Below the pieces are notes generated by a model. The model made no database searches. It was given only the letters and a program-made list of their open reading frames with translations, and was not told the origin of the DNA. Shown here piece by piece: positions 1 through 8,365 of a stretch of 53,983 nt of DNA. The stretch comes from an uncultured Eubacteriales bacterium (GTDB lineage: Bacteria > Bacillota > Clostridia > Oscillospirales > Oscillospiraceae): contig ONVI01000010.1 of NCBI GenBank assembly GCA_900321275.1, forward strand, positions 1-53,983. The letters are read 5' to 3'. The first letter of the stretch is position 1. The number at the start of each line of letters is the position of its first letter. Both the position numbers and the translations under genes were made by a program.

Positions 1-1
1 C

Positions 2-388
<387 letters not shown>

Positions 389-411
389 TTCGTACACTGA
401 TTTAACAAATA

Positions 412-442
412 ATCCCGAAAGGTTCGCCTTTCGGGATTTTTT
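412..442 (+). terminator. Intrinsic terminator of gap
   Basis: Perfect 11-bp stem (ATCCCGAAAGG / CCTTTCGGGAT) with a TTCG tetraloop, followed by a run of Ts. It lies just after the gap stop codon. Confidence 0.95.
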
Positions 443-551
443 ATGACCTTGGCTATGCTTTATCCGGCGGCTTTTACAGCAAGCAGCGCAGTAGGCATGA
501 TTCGCTGTTGAAGGCGTATGTTTATTTCGAAACTTCAACTCCGGAGTCTTC

Positions 552-579
552 TTGATTTTGAGCGGATAATATGTATAAT
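552..579 (+). promoter_or_regulatory. Promoter of the 677-1504 hydrolase gene
   Basis: TTGATT at 552-557 and TATAAT at 574-579 with a 16-bp spacer. It sits about 100 bases before the start codon, after the gap terminator, so the hydrolase gene has its own transcript with a leader of roughly 90 bases. No riboswitch fold was recognised in the leader. Confidence 0.75.
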
Positions 580-676
580 AAGCTAATAAAAAGCAGGGAC
601 AGAACCTGACTCGTCCTATAAAAGCAGACTGAAATAATGCGCATTTAGCAAACGCGCACTGTCAGGGAGGAACCGT

Positions 677-1504
677 ATGATAGACGCCGATATTGCATAT
701 TATGAATACTACGATTGCGAAATGGTCGATCATGTTGCATTCGTTTCCGAATCAGGGCATGAGCAGGAGTGCTTTTATTATTACTACATCCCAAAGGACG
801 GGGAGATCGATGAGACCACGCCCGTTGTCGCCTATGTCACGCACGGCGGCGGGACGTCCGAGGATGAACGGGCGCTTGCCCTGCACAAGGCGGCGAGCCA
901 GGATATCCGCGCGATCTTTGTCATTCCCTACACGGACAGGCCGGACGCCGTCTGCGCTTCGATCGAGGACGCCAGATCCAGGCTGAACGGGAAGGGGAAC
1001 TTTGCCGCGATCAGCGGCCACGGCACAAGCTCCGGCGGACGAGCCATTATGCAGGCGGCCTTGGAAAGCGTGAATCCGGATGCAGATTACGGCTTTCGTT
1101 TTGCGAACATCTTTGCCTACGATCCGGCGGAGCAGATGGACACCACCAACATCAGGGAACAGAGTGACGCGCTGAGGCGGCTGGCGGAGCAGGGGACTGT
1201 CTTTTTCATTCAGACGGATACGGATTCGGAGGGGCACGGCGGAAGCGGGGCGATCTGCAACCGTTATGCCCGGGCGTATTCGGAAGCCGGCGGCACGGCC
1301 ATTGTGGCAGAGATCGAATCGGCAAGCCATGAGAACAAATTTATCATGCCGCTGACGCATAACAGCATCAATTGGGCCATCGGCCGCGGACAATTGATTG
1401 AAGATGAGGTATATCGCAACAACTGGTATTATTATCTGGACAACATCAAGCATCCGTCAAGCCTTGAAGAAGCGGGGCATATCCTGCACCCCGGCCAAGA
1501 CTGA
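677..1504 (+). CDS. Cytosolic alpha/beta-hydrolase-fold protein
   Basis: 275-residue protein with no signal peptide or membrane segment. What is seen: an oxyanion-type THGGG at about 55-59, a G-T-S-S-G nucleophile elbow at 116-120 (likely Ser118), a possible acidic residue around Asp181 and a possible catalytic His218 (SASHEN). This order fits an esterase, lipase or peptidase of the alpha/beta-hydrolase fold. The substrate cannot be told. It starts at an ATG preceded by AGGGAGG at 664-670. It is transcribed alone, between the gap terminator and a two-way terminator shared with the convergent DUF975 gene. The C-terminal ~45 residues are aromatic-rich (NNWYYYLDN) and match nothing I recognise. 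Confidence 0.6.
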   Translation: MIDADIAYYEYYDCEMVDHVAFVSESGHEQECFYYYYIPKDGEIDETTPVVAYVTHGGGTSEDERALALHKAASQDIRAIFVIPYTDRPDAVCASIEDARSRLNGKGNFAAISGHGTSSGGRAIMQAALESVNPDADYGFRFANIFAYDPAEQMDTTNIREQSDALRRLAEQGTVFFIQTDTDSEGHGGSGAICNRYARAYSEAGGTAIVAEIESASHENKFIMPLTHNSINWAIGRGQLIEDEVYRNNWYYYLDNIKHPSSLEEAGHILHPGQD

Positions 1505-1550
1505 CGATATAACGGCATTTATGATCTGTCAGTGCTGTGCGAAAGCAAAA

Positions 1551-1586
1551 AAATGCCCCGACCGTTTTTTCCCGGTCGGGGCATTT
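1551..1586. terminator. Bidirectional terminator
   Basis: 14-bp stem (1551-1564 with 1573-1586), GC-rich inside and A/T-flanked outside, with an 8-base loop. An A run precedes it and Ts follow, so it can end transcription of both the rightward hydrolase gene and the leftward DUF975 gene. Confidence 0.85.
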
Positions 1587-1597
1587 CGGCTTTGCAA

Positions 1598-2383
1598 TTA
1601 CTGATTTTTGAGTACCTGGTAGAGCTCTGCGCCGGTGCTGTACTTATACGGGTTCACATAGAACACGCCGAGCAGGCCCAGCGTAAGCGCGGACAACAGA
1701 TCCCAACCGATGAAGGACAGATCCAGCACGAAGGTGTTCCACTTGTGGCCGTCCATCATCTGGCGGGAGAGAGTGATCGCATCCTTGGCGCCGATGCTGG
1801 GATCTTCCGCCAGAATATAGGGCACCATGCGGTAGGAGTAGTGCTTGATCAGGCCGGGGATGATGAACAGCAGGCTCCACAGGAAGATGAAGAGATCGCG
1901 CAGAAGCATCGCGCCCACGTTGCGGCCATAGGGATGGAAGCCCGTCTTAACCTCGTCCATCTCGGCAGGGGCTTTGGTATTGCGGTTGAAGAAGCTGCGG
2001 CAGCCAACCTCAAGGGGATTGAAGACCAGCAGGCGCAGGCAGGAGCTGACCAGACAGATCAGGGACACAGCAGTGCCCACCGCGGCCAGCGTCGTAATAA
2101 ACATGCTCCGGAACGCGGGATCCTGCATGGCGATCGCAAATTCGGTTTCAGCGGCGGCGTCCGCAATCTGTCCCGCGGTCTGATTATCGACGACAGCCGT
2201 TGAGTTCCCGTCGGTGATGACGGTGTAGCCGTTGGGATTCATGGCAGGGCGGGCGGTCCTGCTGACGCCGGCTGAGGTGCCGGCCACGAACAGGGTCAGC
2301 AGAATGCCGACCAGCACGCATTTCCAATAGTTGGCCTTAAATGCTGCCATGCCTTTTGCTTTTAATACTCTTCTTTCCCACAT
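1598..2383 (-). CDS. DUF975 family integral membrane protein
   Basis: 261-residue membrane protein. The start MWERRVLKAKGMAAFKANYW is the usual DUF975 N-terminus, followed by a first membrane helix (VLVGILLTLFVAG), a 70-residue polar extracellular-looking loop, then further helices around IFLWSLLFIIPGLIKHYSYRM and the C-terminal LLSALTLGLLGVFYVNPYK. The loop and P-Y-I-L-A-E-D-P motif are typical of the family. The function is not established. The start at 2383 is fixed by AAAGGAGAA 7 bases upstream; the frame is open further upstream but that part reads as non-coding. It ends at a two-way terminator and is a single-gene unit or the distal gene after 2575-3345. Confidence 0.85.
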   Translation of the reverse strand: MWERRVLKAKGMAAFKANYWKCVLVGILLTLFVAGTSAGVSRTARPAMNPNGYTVITDGNSTAVVDNQTAGQIADAAAETEFAIAMQDPAFRSMFITTLAAVGTAVSLICLVSSCLRLLVFNPLEVGCRSFFNRNTKAPAEMDEVKTGFHPYGRNVGAMLLRDLFIFLWSLLFIIPGLIKHYSYRMVPYILAEDPSIGAKDAITLSRQMMDGHKWNTFVLDLSFIGWDLLSALTLGLLGVFYVNPYKYSTGAELYQVLKNQ

Positions 2384-2574
2384 AATACATTCTCCTTTTA
2401 TATTTGTTTTTATATGCTTTTCTGGCCAAGCTGCCCTGTTCCGTTTTCGGAGCGTTTTCCGATTCCGGCTCAGGCTGCCCGTACCAGTGAACGCGCTGCT
2501 GCTGAGAATGATGACATTTCCACCCGTGTCGGTGATCTCCGCGGCGCGGATGCCGTCAGGACGTGCGCGGCGAT

Positions 2575-3345
2575 TCATTCAGCGTTTCCAAAAGCCTCCA
2601 GAATCTTGACCTTGGACCAGTCGGAGCAGTACGTCTCTCCTTTGACCGTCGTGTAGATGCGGCCGCACACATAGTAGTTCTCTCCGGGCCTCAGGTTCCC
2701 GATGATATTGCCCAGATCCTCCAGCTTCTCAAGCTTCTGCTCCCTGCTGCCTGAGAAATCATTTTCGAGACTGTACCTGATTTCGCAGCCTGTGACGTTT
2801 TTCAGACGCCCCCAAACCTGCGAAGCCTCCTTCTCGTCGCCGCTGAGCAGCTTGATATACGATTTGGCCTTTGGCACAATATAGAAGGGAACATTCATGG
2901 AGCCGGTGCAAAGCCCCTTGCCCGTGATGTTCAGCGTATACAGCCCGATCTCCCTGGCGTTCTTGTCATAGCTGAATGTATAGTCTTCTCCTTTTTTCAG
3001 CTTCCCGTCGCCGTGCGTGACCTTCACGGAGAGCTTTTCCATTTTCTCCCCGGTATAGGGTACATCCTTCACGACAATCCTGCAATCCCTGATCGGGAAG
3101 GTCGCCTCTGCTTTCACTTCGGTGGCCGCGGTGCCTTCCTCCCGGACGAAGATTTTGTTCGCAACCAGATCAGCTTCTGAAGAGGGAACAGCTGTACCGA
3201 GGGCTTCCAGCGAAGCCGGCAGCAGTCTTATGCCGGATTTGCCTTTCTTCTTTCGGTAGTTGGACAACTTGGAAACGGCGGTGCCGACACCCTCGGCAAG
3301 CGTGATGACTGTAAGTCCCATGGAAATCAGCTGCTGGATCTTCAT
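2575..3345 (-). CDS. Ig-like/Fn3-like surface or envelope protein
   Basis: 256 residues. The N-terminus carries a hydrophobic stretch (residues ~7-24) before a basic patch (NYRKKKGK), suggesting a membrane anchor or poorly defined signal. Residues ~85-160 (VPYTGEKMEKLSVKV, LKKGEDYTFSYDKN, LYTLNITGKG) match the repeated Ig-like module found in many Clostridial surface proteins. Residues ~165-250 resemble a fibronectin type III module (IRYSLENDFSG, GENYYVCGRIYTTVKGETY, CSDWSK). It starts at an ATG with AAAGGAAG upstream. There is no sorting signal, so it is probably held by the N-terminal helix. The role is unknown, possibly adhesion or wall association. Confidence 0.6.
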   Translation of the reverse strand: MKIQQLISMGLTVITLAEGVGTAVSKLSNYRKKKGKSGIRLLPASLEALGTAVPSSEADLVANKIFVREEGTAATEVKAEATFPIRDCRIVVKDVPYTGEKMEKLSVKVTHGDGKLKKGEDYTFSYDKNAREIGLYTLNITGKGLCTGSMNVPFYIVPKAKSYIKLLSGDEKEASQVWGRLKNVTGCEIRYSLENDFSGSREQKLEKLEDLGNIIGNLRPGENYYVCGRIYTTVKGETYCSDWSKVKILEAFGNAE

Positions 3346-3427
3346 AAATGATTCTTCCTTTCTAACGCGCAGGCAGCATACAGTCTCAGCGAAAACTGAT
3401 TATACTAAAAAGTGAAGAAAAAATAAA

Positions 3428-3470
3428 GCGTTTTTTTCAAGAGCGTGTTCCGGAATGTCAAACGGGAATT
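3428..3470 (+). repeat. TTTCAAG-N-TGTTCC-GAATGTCAAAC repeat, copy 1
   Basis: Shares the core TTCAAG..GTGTTCC.GAATGTCAAAC with copies at 8112-8166 and, reversed, 14656-14711. The half GTTCCGGAATGTCAAAC also recurs reversed at 8257-8279. Confidence 0.65.
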
Positions 3471-3681
3471 GTCGGCGCCGCATTTCTGCTGAAAGCTTGC
3501 GGCGGTTTCCGGGGAACCACAGTCGTGTCCGGCCATTTCCGCATAACCCCAGGCCGGCAATTGCTTGAGGCGGCGGACGACACCGTCCCGGCCCGGGCGT
3601 CTGCAATGCCCGCAGATCTATTATACTGTTATTTCTCTCTTTGCGTCAAGAAAATGTTCCAAACCGTCAATCCTTCTCAAC

Positions 3682-3721
3682 AAAAATACCCCCGGCAGGA
3701 TCGGAATGCGACCTGCCGGGG
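3682..3721 (-). terminator. Terminator of the DUF937 gene
   Basis: Stem CCTGCCGGGG / CCCCGGCAGG (3712-3721 with 3690-3699), followed on the minus strand by TATTTTTG. Confidence 0.8.
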
Positions 3722-3755
3722 ATACGTTTTGTATGGGCTTCGTCCCAGCCCGCGC

Positions 3756-4319
3756 TTACTTCTTGAAAAGCAGAGCGGAGAGCAGCGAAACGACGTTGAA
3801 CTCGTCGTCCGATTTCGACTTTGTTTTCCTCCTGCCGGTGGAACGCTTGCGCCCGAAGAGGCCGCCCAGAAGGCCGGAGAACCAGGATTTCTTCCGGCTG
3901 CTGGTTTTCTTTGCACCGAAAACAGCGCTGGAAAGATACGTCAGCAGAGCGGGGGCGATGCTGCTGAGGATGCCGGAAACGGCAGTCTCGCTCAGCTTGG
4001 ACTGCTTGGAAAGATCCTTCAGATCCTTCGACTCGTTGGTGCCGAGGATGTGGCCGATGATTTTGGCGCCGTCTACGATATCCGCATCGGCGATCTGCTT
4101 GTCGACGCTCCTGCTGTCGGTATGCTCCATGAGGGCTGCGAGCAGGGAGCTTGCGCCTTCCTCGCTGGAGGCGTTCTTCGTCAGGTTTTCAAGCAAGTAC
4201 GGCAGAGCCTGGGACACAAACTTCTTGAGGTCGCTTGCCTTGATACCGGTTTTTTTGGCCAGGGCTTTGATTACGTCCCCGCCGAGAAAGCTGCTGAGCA
4301 ATTCGCTGAGAAAATCCAT
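3756..4319 (-). CDS. DUF937 family protein
   Basis: 187-residue cytoplasmic protein. It opens with MDFLSELLSSFLGGDVIKALAKKTG and continues with helical repeats (PYLLENLTKN, ASSLLAALMEHTD, DIVDGAKIIGHILGTNE, AVSGILSSIAPALLTYLSS) that define DUF937. The C-terminal ~50 residues are very basic (KKTSSRKKSW, RKRSTGRRKTKSKS), as in many Clostridial members. The family has no established function. The start at 4319 is set by AGGAGG seven bases before; the longer open frame upstream has no ribosome site. A terminator follows. The kinase gene ends 64 bases upstream, so the gene may be read either alone or through from the two-component operon. Confidence 0.8.
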   Translation of the reverse strand: MDFLSELLSSFLGGDVIKALAKKTGIKASDLKKFVSQALPYLLENLTKNASSEEGASSLLAALMEHTDSRSVDKQIADADIVDGAKIIGHILGTNESKDLKDLSKQSKLSETAVSGILSSIAPALLTYLSSAVFGAKKTSSRKKSWFSGLLGGLFGRKRSTGRRKTKSKSDDEFNVVSLLSALLFKK

Positions 4320-4383
4320 GTTTGTTCCTCCTGTAAATTTTATATAATTTGTTTTGCTGACATGGTAATTGACCCGGAACGGT

Positions 4384-5691
4384 TCACCGGGCACTTTGTT
4401 CCTTGACTCTGTCCGGGATCGTCACCGTTACCACGGTTCCGCCGCCGTCGTTGGGCTTGATCGTCAAAGACCCGCAGCACATGAGCTCAAGCCTCTGCTG
4501 AATATTCTTCAGGGCGATATGCGGCTCGCTGTCGTCGGACGGGTCAAAGCCGCGGCCGTTGTCCGCGACGACGATCTCACTGCCGGAATCCGTTTTTCGC
4601 GTCCGGATGGAGATGTGCAGCGGACCGGCATAGGGATCTCTGCCGTGCTTGACGGCATTCTCCACAATGGGCTGCAGAGTCAGCGACGGCACACGAAACC
4701 TGGTATGGGGCGTGTCGAAATCTACAAACAGGCTTTCCGGATATTGGGCCTGCTCTACGGACAGGTAGGCGCGCGTGTGTTCCAGCTCCGAAGAAAAAGG
4801 AACCGGCGCCGCGCTTGCGATGGCGGTGAAGTTCTTGCGCAGGTAGGTGGTGAAATCCATGACGACCTGCCGGGCAAGCTGGGGATTCTGATTGCAGAGG
4901 CAATAGATGCTTGTCATGGTGTTGTAGATGAAATGCGGCCGCATCTGCAGCACCATGATGCTGGCGCGCTGATTGGCGATCTCCATCTGTTGACGGGCGA
5001 TTTCCCGCTGACGGCCCAGATCCTTCTCGATCTGATCGGACAGGACGAGACTGTACATGGACAGGGCGGAGAGAACGGTACTGATATCGATGAGCCAAAA
5101 GACGTCAACAAACAGATGCACAAACAGCGCGACCGTCATCGGCAGGATCGCGGTCAGAACGCTCAGGTACGCCTTATGGGAAAGCAGCTTTCGGCGTTTA
5201 ATCGTGCCGGCGAGATTGAGCAGCATGATTGCGGTGATGGGCAGCGGAAGAAGCGGGTACAGGGGGCCGCGGTAATACTGCCTGTCCGGTGTAAGGGTGA
5301 AGAAGCCGTCTAAAAATACGGTGCATACAAGCAGAATCAGAAAGGCGACCCACAGGGCGAGAACGGCGCGAAAGAGCCTGCTGCCGCGCATGTCTTCTCC
5401 GCAGCAGTGCAGCAGATAAACCGTCAGCATGGGCATCGGCAGCGATATGGCCAGGGAATCAACAAACAGCACGAGTAAGATGACCGGCCTCGGCGCAGGA
5501 TAATAATGGAAGAACATTTCGGTCAGGCCGAAAAAGCAGTTCACCATCAGAACACTGAAATAGGTCAGAAAGAAGCGCTTGCTCCAGCGGTCAACGCCGG
5601 GGACGATGGCGGTGAACCACAGCCCGATCGCGCTCAAAAGCAGCGCCGCGCCGATCAGGAAGAAGTAGAACAGAGGGATCCAGTAGCTCAC
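4384..5691 (-). CDS. LytS/YehU-type sensor histidine kinase
   Basis: 435-residue membrane kinase. About six hydrophobic helices fill residues ~5-215, then a short coiled linker (DLGRQREIARQQMEIANQRAS) and a His_kinase domain with the phosphoacceptor in LQMRPHFIYNTM (His253). The ATPase domain has an N box QPIVENAVKHG (Asn345) and a G box VVADNGRGFD. No separate periplasmic sensor domain is present, so signals are probably sensed in or near the membrane. I chose the GTG at 5691, which overlaps the regulator's stop (GTGA) and has GGGAGG 9 bases upstream. The partner is the XRE-receiver protein immediately upstream, so the two are translationally coupled. Confidence 0.85.
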   Translation of the reverse strand: MSYWIPLFYFFLIGAALLLSAIGLWFTAIVPGVDRWSKRFFLTYFSVLMVNCFFGLTEMFFHYYPAPRPVILLVLFVDSLAISLPMPMLTVYLLHCCGEDMRGSRLFRAVLALWVAFLILLVCTVFLDGFFTLTPDRQYYRGPLYPLLPLPITAIMLLNLAGTIKRRKLLSHKAYLSVLTAILPMTVALFVHLFVDVFWLIDISTVLSALSMYSLVLSDQIEKDLGRQREIARQQMEIANQRASIMVLQMRPHFIYNTMTSIYCLCNQNPQLARQVVMDFTTYLRKNFTAIASAAPVPFSSELEHTRAYLSVEQAQYPESLFVDFDTPHTRFRVPSLTLQPIVENAVKHGRDPYAGPLHISIRTRKTDSGSEIVVADNGRGFDPSDDSEPHIALKNIQQRLELMCCGSLTIKPNDGGGTVVTVTIPDRVKEQSAR

Positions 5692-6296
5692 TCGTCTGCG
5701 CCTCCCGTGGAAAACGGATAGCGCAGCTTTTTCAGCTGCTCCCTTACGTCCCCCGGGGTCAGGGGCTTGAGCAGGAATCCCACGGCTTCGGTTTTCCACG
5801 CGTCGAGGGAGTAGTCGGCGTAGGCGGTCAGAAACACGATATTGGTGCGGGGATTGATTTCAAGCAGCCGGCCGCAGAGATCGAGCCCGCTGGCCGCGCC
5901 TAATTCAATATCCAGAACAGCCAGCGCGACAGGGTTCATTCTGGCGTATTCAAGCGCCTCCAGAGGCCAGATAAAGCCCGTGATCGTGGCGTTTGGCATA
6001 ACCTCCTCCAACACAGCCACGCCGTCTGAGAGAATGACGCTGCTGTCGTCCACCAGGATGACGTTGGGGCTTTCATCGCTCCGTGCCGCGAGCTGCAGAA
6101 GTGTGTTGGCGTCAACGCCGAGACATTTGGAGAGGCGGATAATCATCCCGGCGTCCGGCAGGCGGCTGCCGTTTTCCCACCGGGCAACGGTGGAATGATT
6201 GACAAACATCTGCCTCCCGAGCTGCTTTTGCGACAGTCCTTTTTCCGACCGCAGCTTTCGCAGAGTTTCGGCAAATATAGCATTCACGCGACTCAT
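5688..6296 (-). CDS. Response regulator with N-terminal XRE helix-turn-helix
   Basis: 202 residues in an unusual order: an XRE-type DNA-binding domain comes first (residues ~8-65: LRKLRSEKGLSQKQLG, VNHSTVARWENGSRLPD), then a CheY-like receiver (~78-190) with the acidic pair Asp83-Asp84, phosphoacceptor Asp129, Thr157 and Lys177 all present. Most partners of LytS-type kinases carry a C-terminal LytTR domain, which is absent here. The gene overlaps the kinase by four bases. The target genes are unknown; the DUF937 gene immediately downstream and the operon itself are the obvious candidates. Domain assignment is secure; the regulatory target is inference. Confidence 0.88.
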   Translation of the reverse strand: MSRVNAIFAETLRKLRSEKGLSQKQLGRQMFVNHSTVARWENGSRLPDAGMIIRLSKCLGVDANTLLQLAARSDESPNVILVDDSSVILSDGVAVLEEVMPNATITGFIWPLEALEYARMNPVALAVLDIELGAASGLDLCGRLLEINPRTNIVFLTAYADYSLDAWKTEAVGFLLKPLTPGDVREQLKKLRYPFSTGGADE

Positions 6297-6482
6297 CCCC
6301 TTCTTTTTCGCTCACGCTTATGATAATCCAAGACGGCGGCAAAAGCAAGAGAATCGGAAAATCCGGGCTTGACGATCCGGAACATCCCCCTTATTTGCTG
6401 TCGGCAGCATTCAGGGAACGAACTCCCGCGAAGAATTACTCCCTGTGGGCGTTCATGGCCTGTTCGAGACTCTATGGCGTCC

Positions 6483-6689
6483 TCAGCGGCGCTTGCTCCT
6501 GCCGCGCTGCTTCTTGACAGCGCCCACGAGGAACTTGATGTTTTCGATGGCCTGCCCCATGAAGTTGCGCCAGAAGGTCTCGCCGATGAGACTGCCGGTT
6601 TCGCGCCTGGTTTTCTGCGAGGCCTGATACGCGGTGATGAGCGCGCCGATCTTCAGGCCGTCTTTGATAAGTCTGGAAATGATACCCAT
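6483..6689 (-). CDS. Small protein, stand-alone copy of the neighbour's N-terminal domain
   Basis: 68 residues, starting at an ATG with AGGAGG 8 bases upstream. Over its first ~50 residues it matches the N-terminus of the DUF3089 protein encoded just upstream: both have MG-I/F-IS-K/R-LIK-GL, then TAYQA--KTR-ETGS--GETF--NFM-QA. The C-terminus ends in a basic tail (KKQRGRSKRR). The amphipathic start suggests membrane or protein association, but no function is known. It is the second gene of a two-gene unit, 45 bases after the DUF3089 gene. Conservation between the two genes shows it is translated and not a chance frame. Confidence 0.75.
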   Translation of the reverse strand: MGIISRLIKDGLKIGALITAYQASQKTRRETGSLIGETFWRNFMGQAIENIKFLVGAVKKQRGRSKRR

Positions 6690-6733
6690 TCCATATACCT
6701 CCTGTAAATTGGTGAAAACAGCGGTGTCTTGCG

Positions 6734-7939
6734 TTATTTACCCGCAAAATAAGCCGCGATTCTCTTTGCTGCGTTGTCTTTGATGTTGTTGTAATAGAAT
6801 GTATAGTCGCCGTTGTGGAAACTCGCCGGGCCGAAGAACGCGGTCAATGCAATGGGGTCGGATTTGGCGTTTGTCAGGATTACACCGCGCCCGGTATTCA
6901 CCTGCGCGTCCGCGCCGATGTCGCCGATGCTGACCGTGGCGGCGCTCTCGTCTATCAAGAGTGAACCCAGGTTTTCGCTCGACGGCGCGTATTTGTCATC
7001 GAGCTTCCAGTTCAGCGGGTTGATGCTGATGGCGCCCGGCATTACGACGACGTTTGTTGCGTTCTCCTCAATATTCTGCTTTCCCTCGGTATTCCAGCTG
7101 ACAATGACGCCGGTATCGCTCTCACCGGCTGCAAATTTCAGGTGCGGATTAGCCGCAAGGTAATCCCCGGTAATGGAGAAACCGATCAGGTAGGCCGCGA
7201 CCATGCGCTCGTAGTACGCGGGATGCGCCTTGAAGTAGTCCTTCAGTACGAGGCTGTTGATGGCCGAACCCTGGCTGTGGCTTGCGATGATAAACGGCCG
7301 ACCGTTGTTGTAATTCTCGAAGTAGTAATCGAGCGCAGCTGTTATGTCTTCGTAAGGAATTCCGGCGAGAGCCGTGCGTACGTCCCCGGTCTTGTCATAG
7401 GCGCGCTTCATGGCATACGCGCCGGATTGGCGGTAGTACGGCATAAACACATTGGTGGAGTCCTCGAACGCGCTCGCCATGATGATGCGATCGTTCCTGG
7501 CGCCCTCCACCATATCGGGGTTGTCAAGCGGGGCGTAATCGAGAGCGCTGTCGTCTGCACCCATGTATTCTGTCGGGTAGACGAAGAAGGTGTCAACATC
7601 TTTGGTAATCTCCGGGATCTGGAGCCAGCAGGATGCCTGGGAATAGTCGGGCGCGCTGCCGCAGGCGCTCTTTTCGGCGGCATTATCCGCGGCGCCTTCC
7701 TTCTGGGGCTGCGCTTGCTTTGCGCCTGCCTCGCCGCCTGTCGGAACGAAGCCGAGCTGCGCCTTGACAGACTCCGCAACGAGACCTGCGTTCAGGCCTG
7801 CCTGTTTCATGAAGTTGAGCCCGAAGGTCTCGCCGGTATAGCTGCCGGTTTCAACCCTGGTTTTCTCCGCAGCCTGATAGGCAGTGTAGGCCGCGCCGAG
7901 CGCGAGGCCCGTCTTGATGAGTTTGGAAATAAATCCCAT
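6734..7939 (-). CDS. DUF3089 alpha/beta-hydrolase with paralogous N-terminal domain
   Basis: 401 residues. Residues 1-60 share the module of the small protein encoded downstream. Residues ~95-400 are a DUF3089 domain, an alpha/beta-hydrolase-like family: DTFFVYPTEYMG, DRIIMASAFEDS-NVF-PYYRQSG, and the nucleophile region PFIIASHSQGSAINSLV, where Ser lies in S-H-S-Q-G. The 60-95 stretch is a low-complexity linker. The substrate is unknown. There is no classical signal peptide, so it is probably cytoplasmic or peripherally bound through the N-terminal module. The start at 7939 has GGGAGG upstream; an in-frame TTG five codons earlier lacks support. Confidence 0.8.
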   Translation of the reverse strand: MGFISKLIKTGLALGAAYTAYQAAEKTRVETGSYTGETFGLNFMKQAGLNAGLVAESVKAQLGFVPTGGEAGAKQAQPQKEGAADNAAEKSACGSAPDYSQASCWLQIPEITKDVDTFFVYPTEYMGADDSALDYAPLDNPDMVEGARNDRIIMASAFEDSTNVFMPYYRQSGAYAMKRAYDKTGDVRTALAGIPYEDITAALDYYFENYNNGRPFIIASHSQGSAINSLVLKDYFKAHPAYYERMVAAYLIGFSITGDYLAANPHLKFAAGESDTGVIVSWNTEGKQNIEENATNVVVMPGAISINPLNWKLDDKYAPSSENLGSLLIDESAATVSIGDIGADAQVNTGRGVILTNAKSDPIALTAFFGPASFHNGDYTFYYNNIKDNAAKRIAAYFAGK

Positions 7940-7995
7940 TTTTCCGCCTCCCAATCAGATTTACGGCAAACATATTTGCCGCAGCGTCAGGATTC

Positions 7996-8112
7996 CTAAG
8001 GAAGCGCTGATTCAATCGACGTGCGCGGATTGGCGAGCAGATTTTTCTGCCGAAGACAGACGGGAAATATGCCGTCAAGCCGAACGCGGGGATTTATTCA
8101 GCGTTTTCCTAA
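7996..8112 (-). mobile_element. MITE-1 element, internally shortened copy
   Basis: About 117 bp bounded by GGAAGCGCTGATTCAATCG on the left and GATTTATTCAGCG on the right, the same two ends as the ~165 bp copies at 14720, 39434, 46522 and 53220. The middle is shortened and retains GGCGAGCAGATTTTT and the GACAGACGGGAAATATG segment shared with the 14720 copy. No open frame. Confidence 0.75.
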
Positions 8113-8166
8113 TTCTATAACAATTGCAGCGCATTTTTCAAGTGGGTGTTCCAGAATGTCAAACGG
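8112..8166 (+). repeat. TTTCAAG-N-TGTTCC-GAATGTCAAAC repeat, copy 2
   Basis: Runs directly on from the MITE-1 copy. It matches, in reverse, 14656-14711, including the TATAACAATT flank, and in both places it abuts a MITE-1 element on the same side. Confidence 0.7.
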
Positions 8167-8284
8167 ATACCTTGGAACAAGTGAAAACAGGGAGGAAATA
8201 TGACAATTCAATGTCATGATCTCGCGCAAAAGAAACAAAAGCGGCAAAACGCAAAATTCCGGTTTGACATTCCGGAAATCCCTC

Positions 8285-8314
8285 TTGCGCGGCACGGACA
8301 AGATTTGGTATAAT
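8285..8314 (+). promoter_or_regulatory. Extended -10 promoter of the DUF1269 gene
   Basis: TATAAT at 8309-8314 preceded by TGG (extended -10), with a weak -35 (TTGCGC, 8285-8290) 18 bases upstream. A reversed half-copy of the GTTCCGGAATGTCAAAC repeat lies just upstream. Confidence 0.7.
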
Positions 8315-8365
8315 ATGATTGTCTTAAAATGCTCAGTTGAGCAGAACAAAGAAAGGAAGAAAAAA

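Larger units (their letters stand above)
3346..3755. other. Intergenic region with repeat and terminator
   Basis: 410 bases without a credible gene. It contains one copy of the GTTCCGGAATGTCAAAC repeat (3428-3470) and, near the right end, the terminator of the DUF937 gene. The rest shows no recognisable feature; short open frames here have no ribosome site. Confidence 0.6.
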
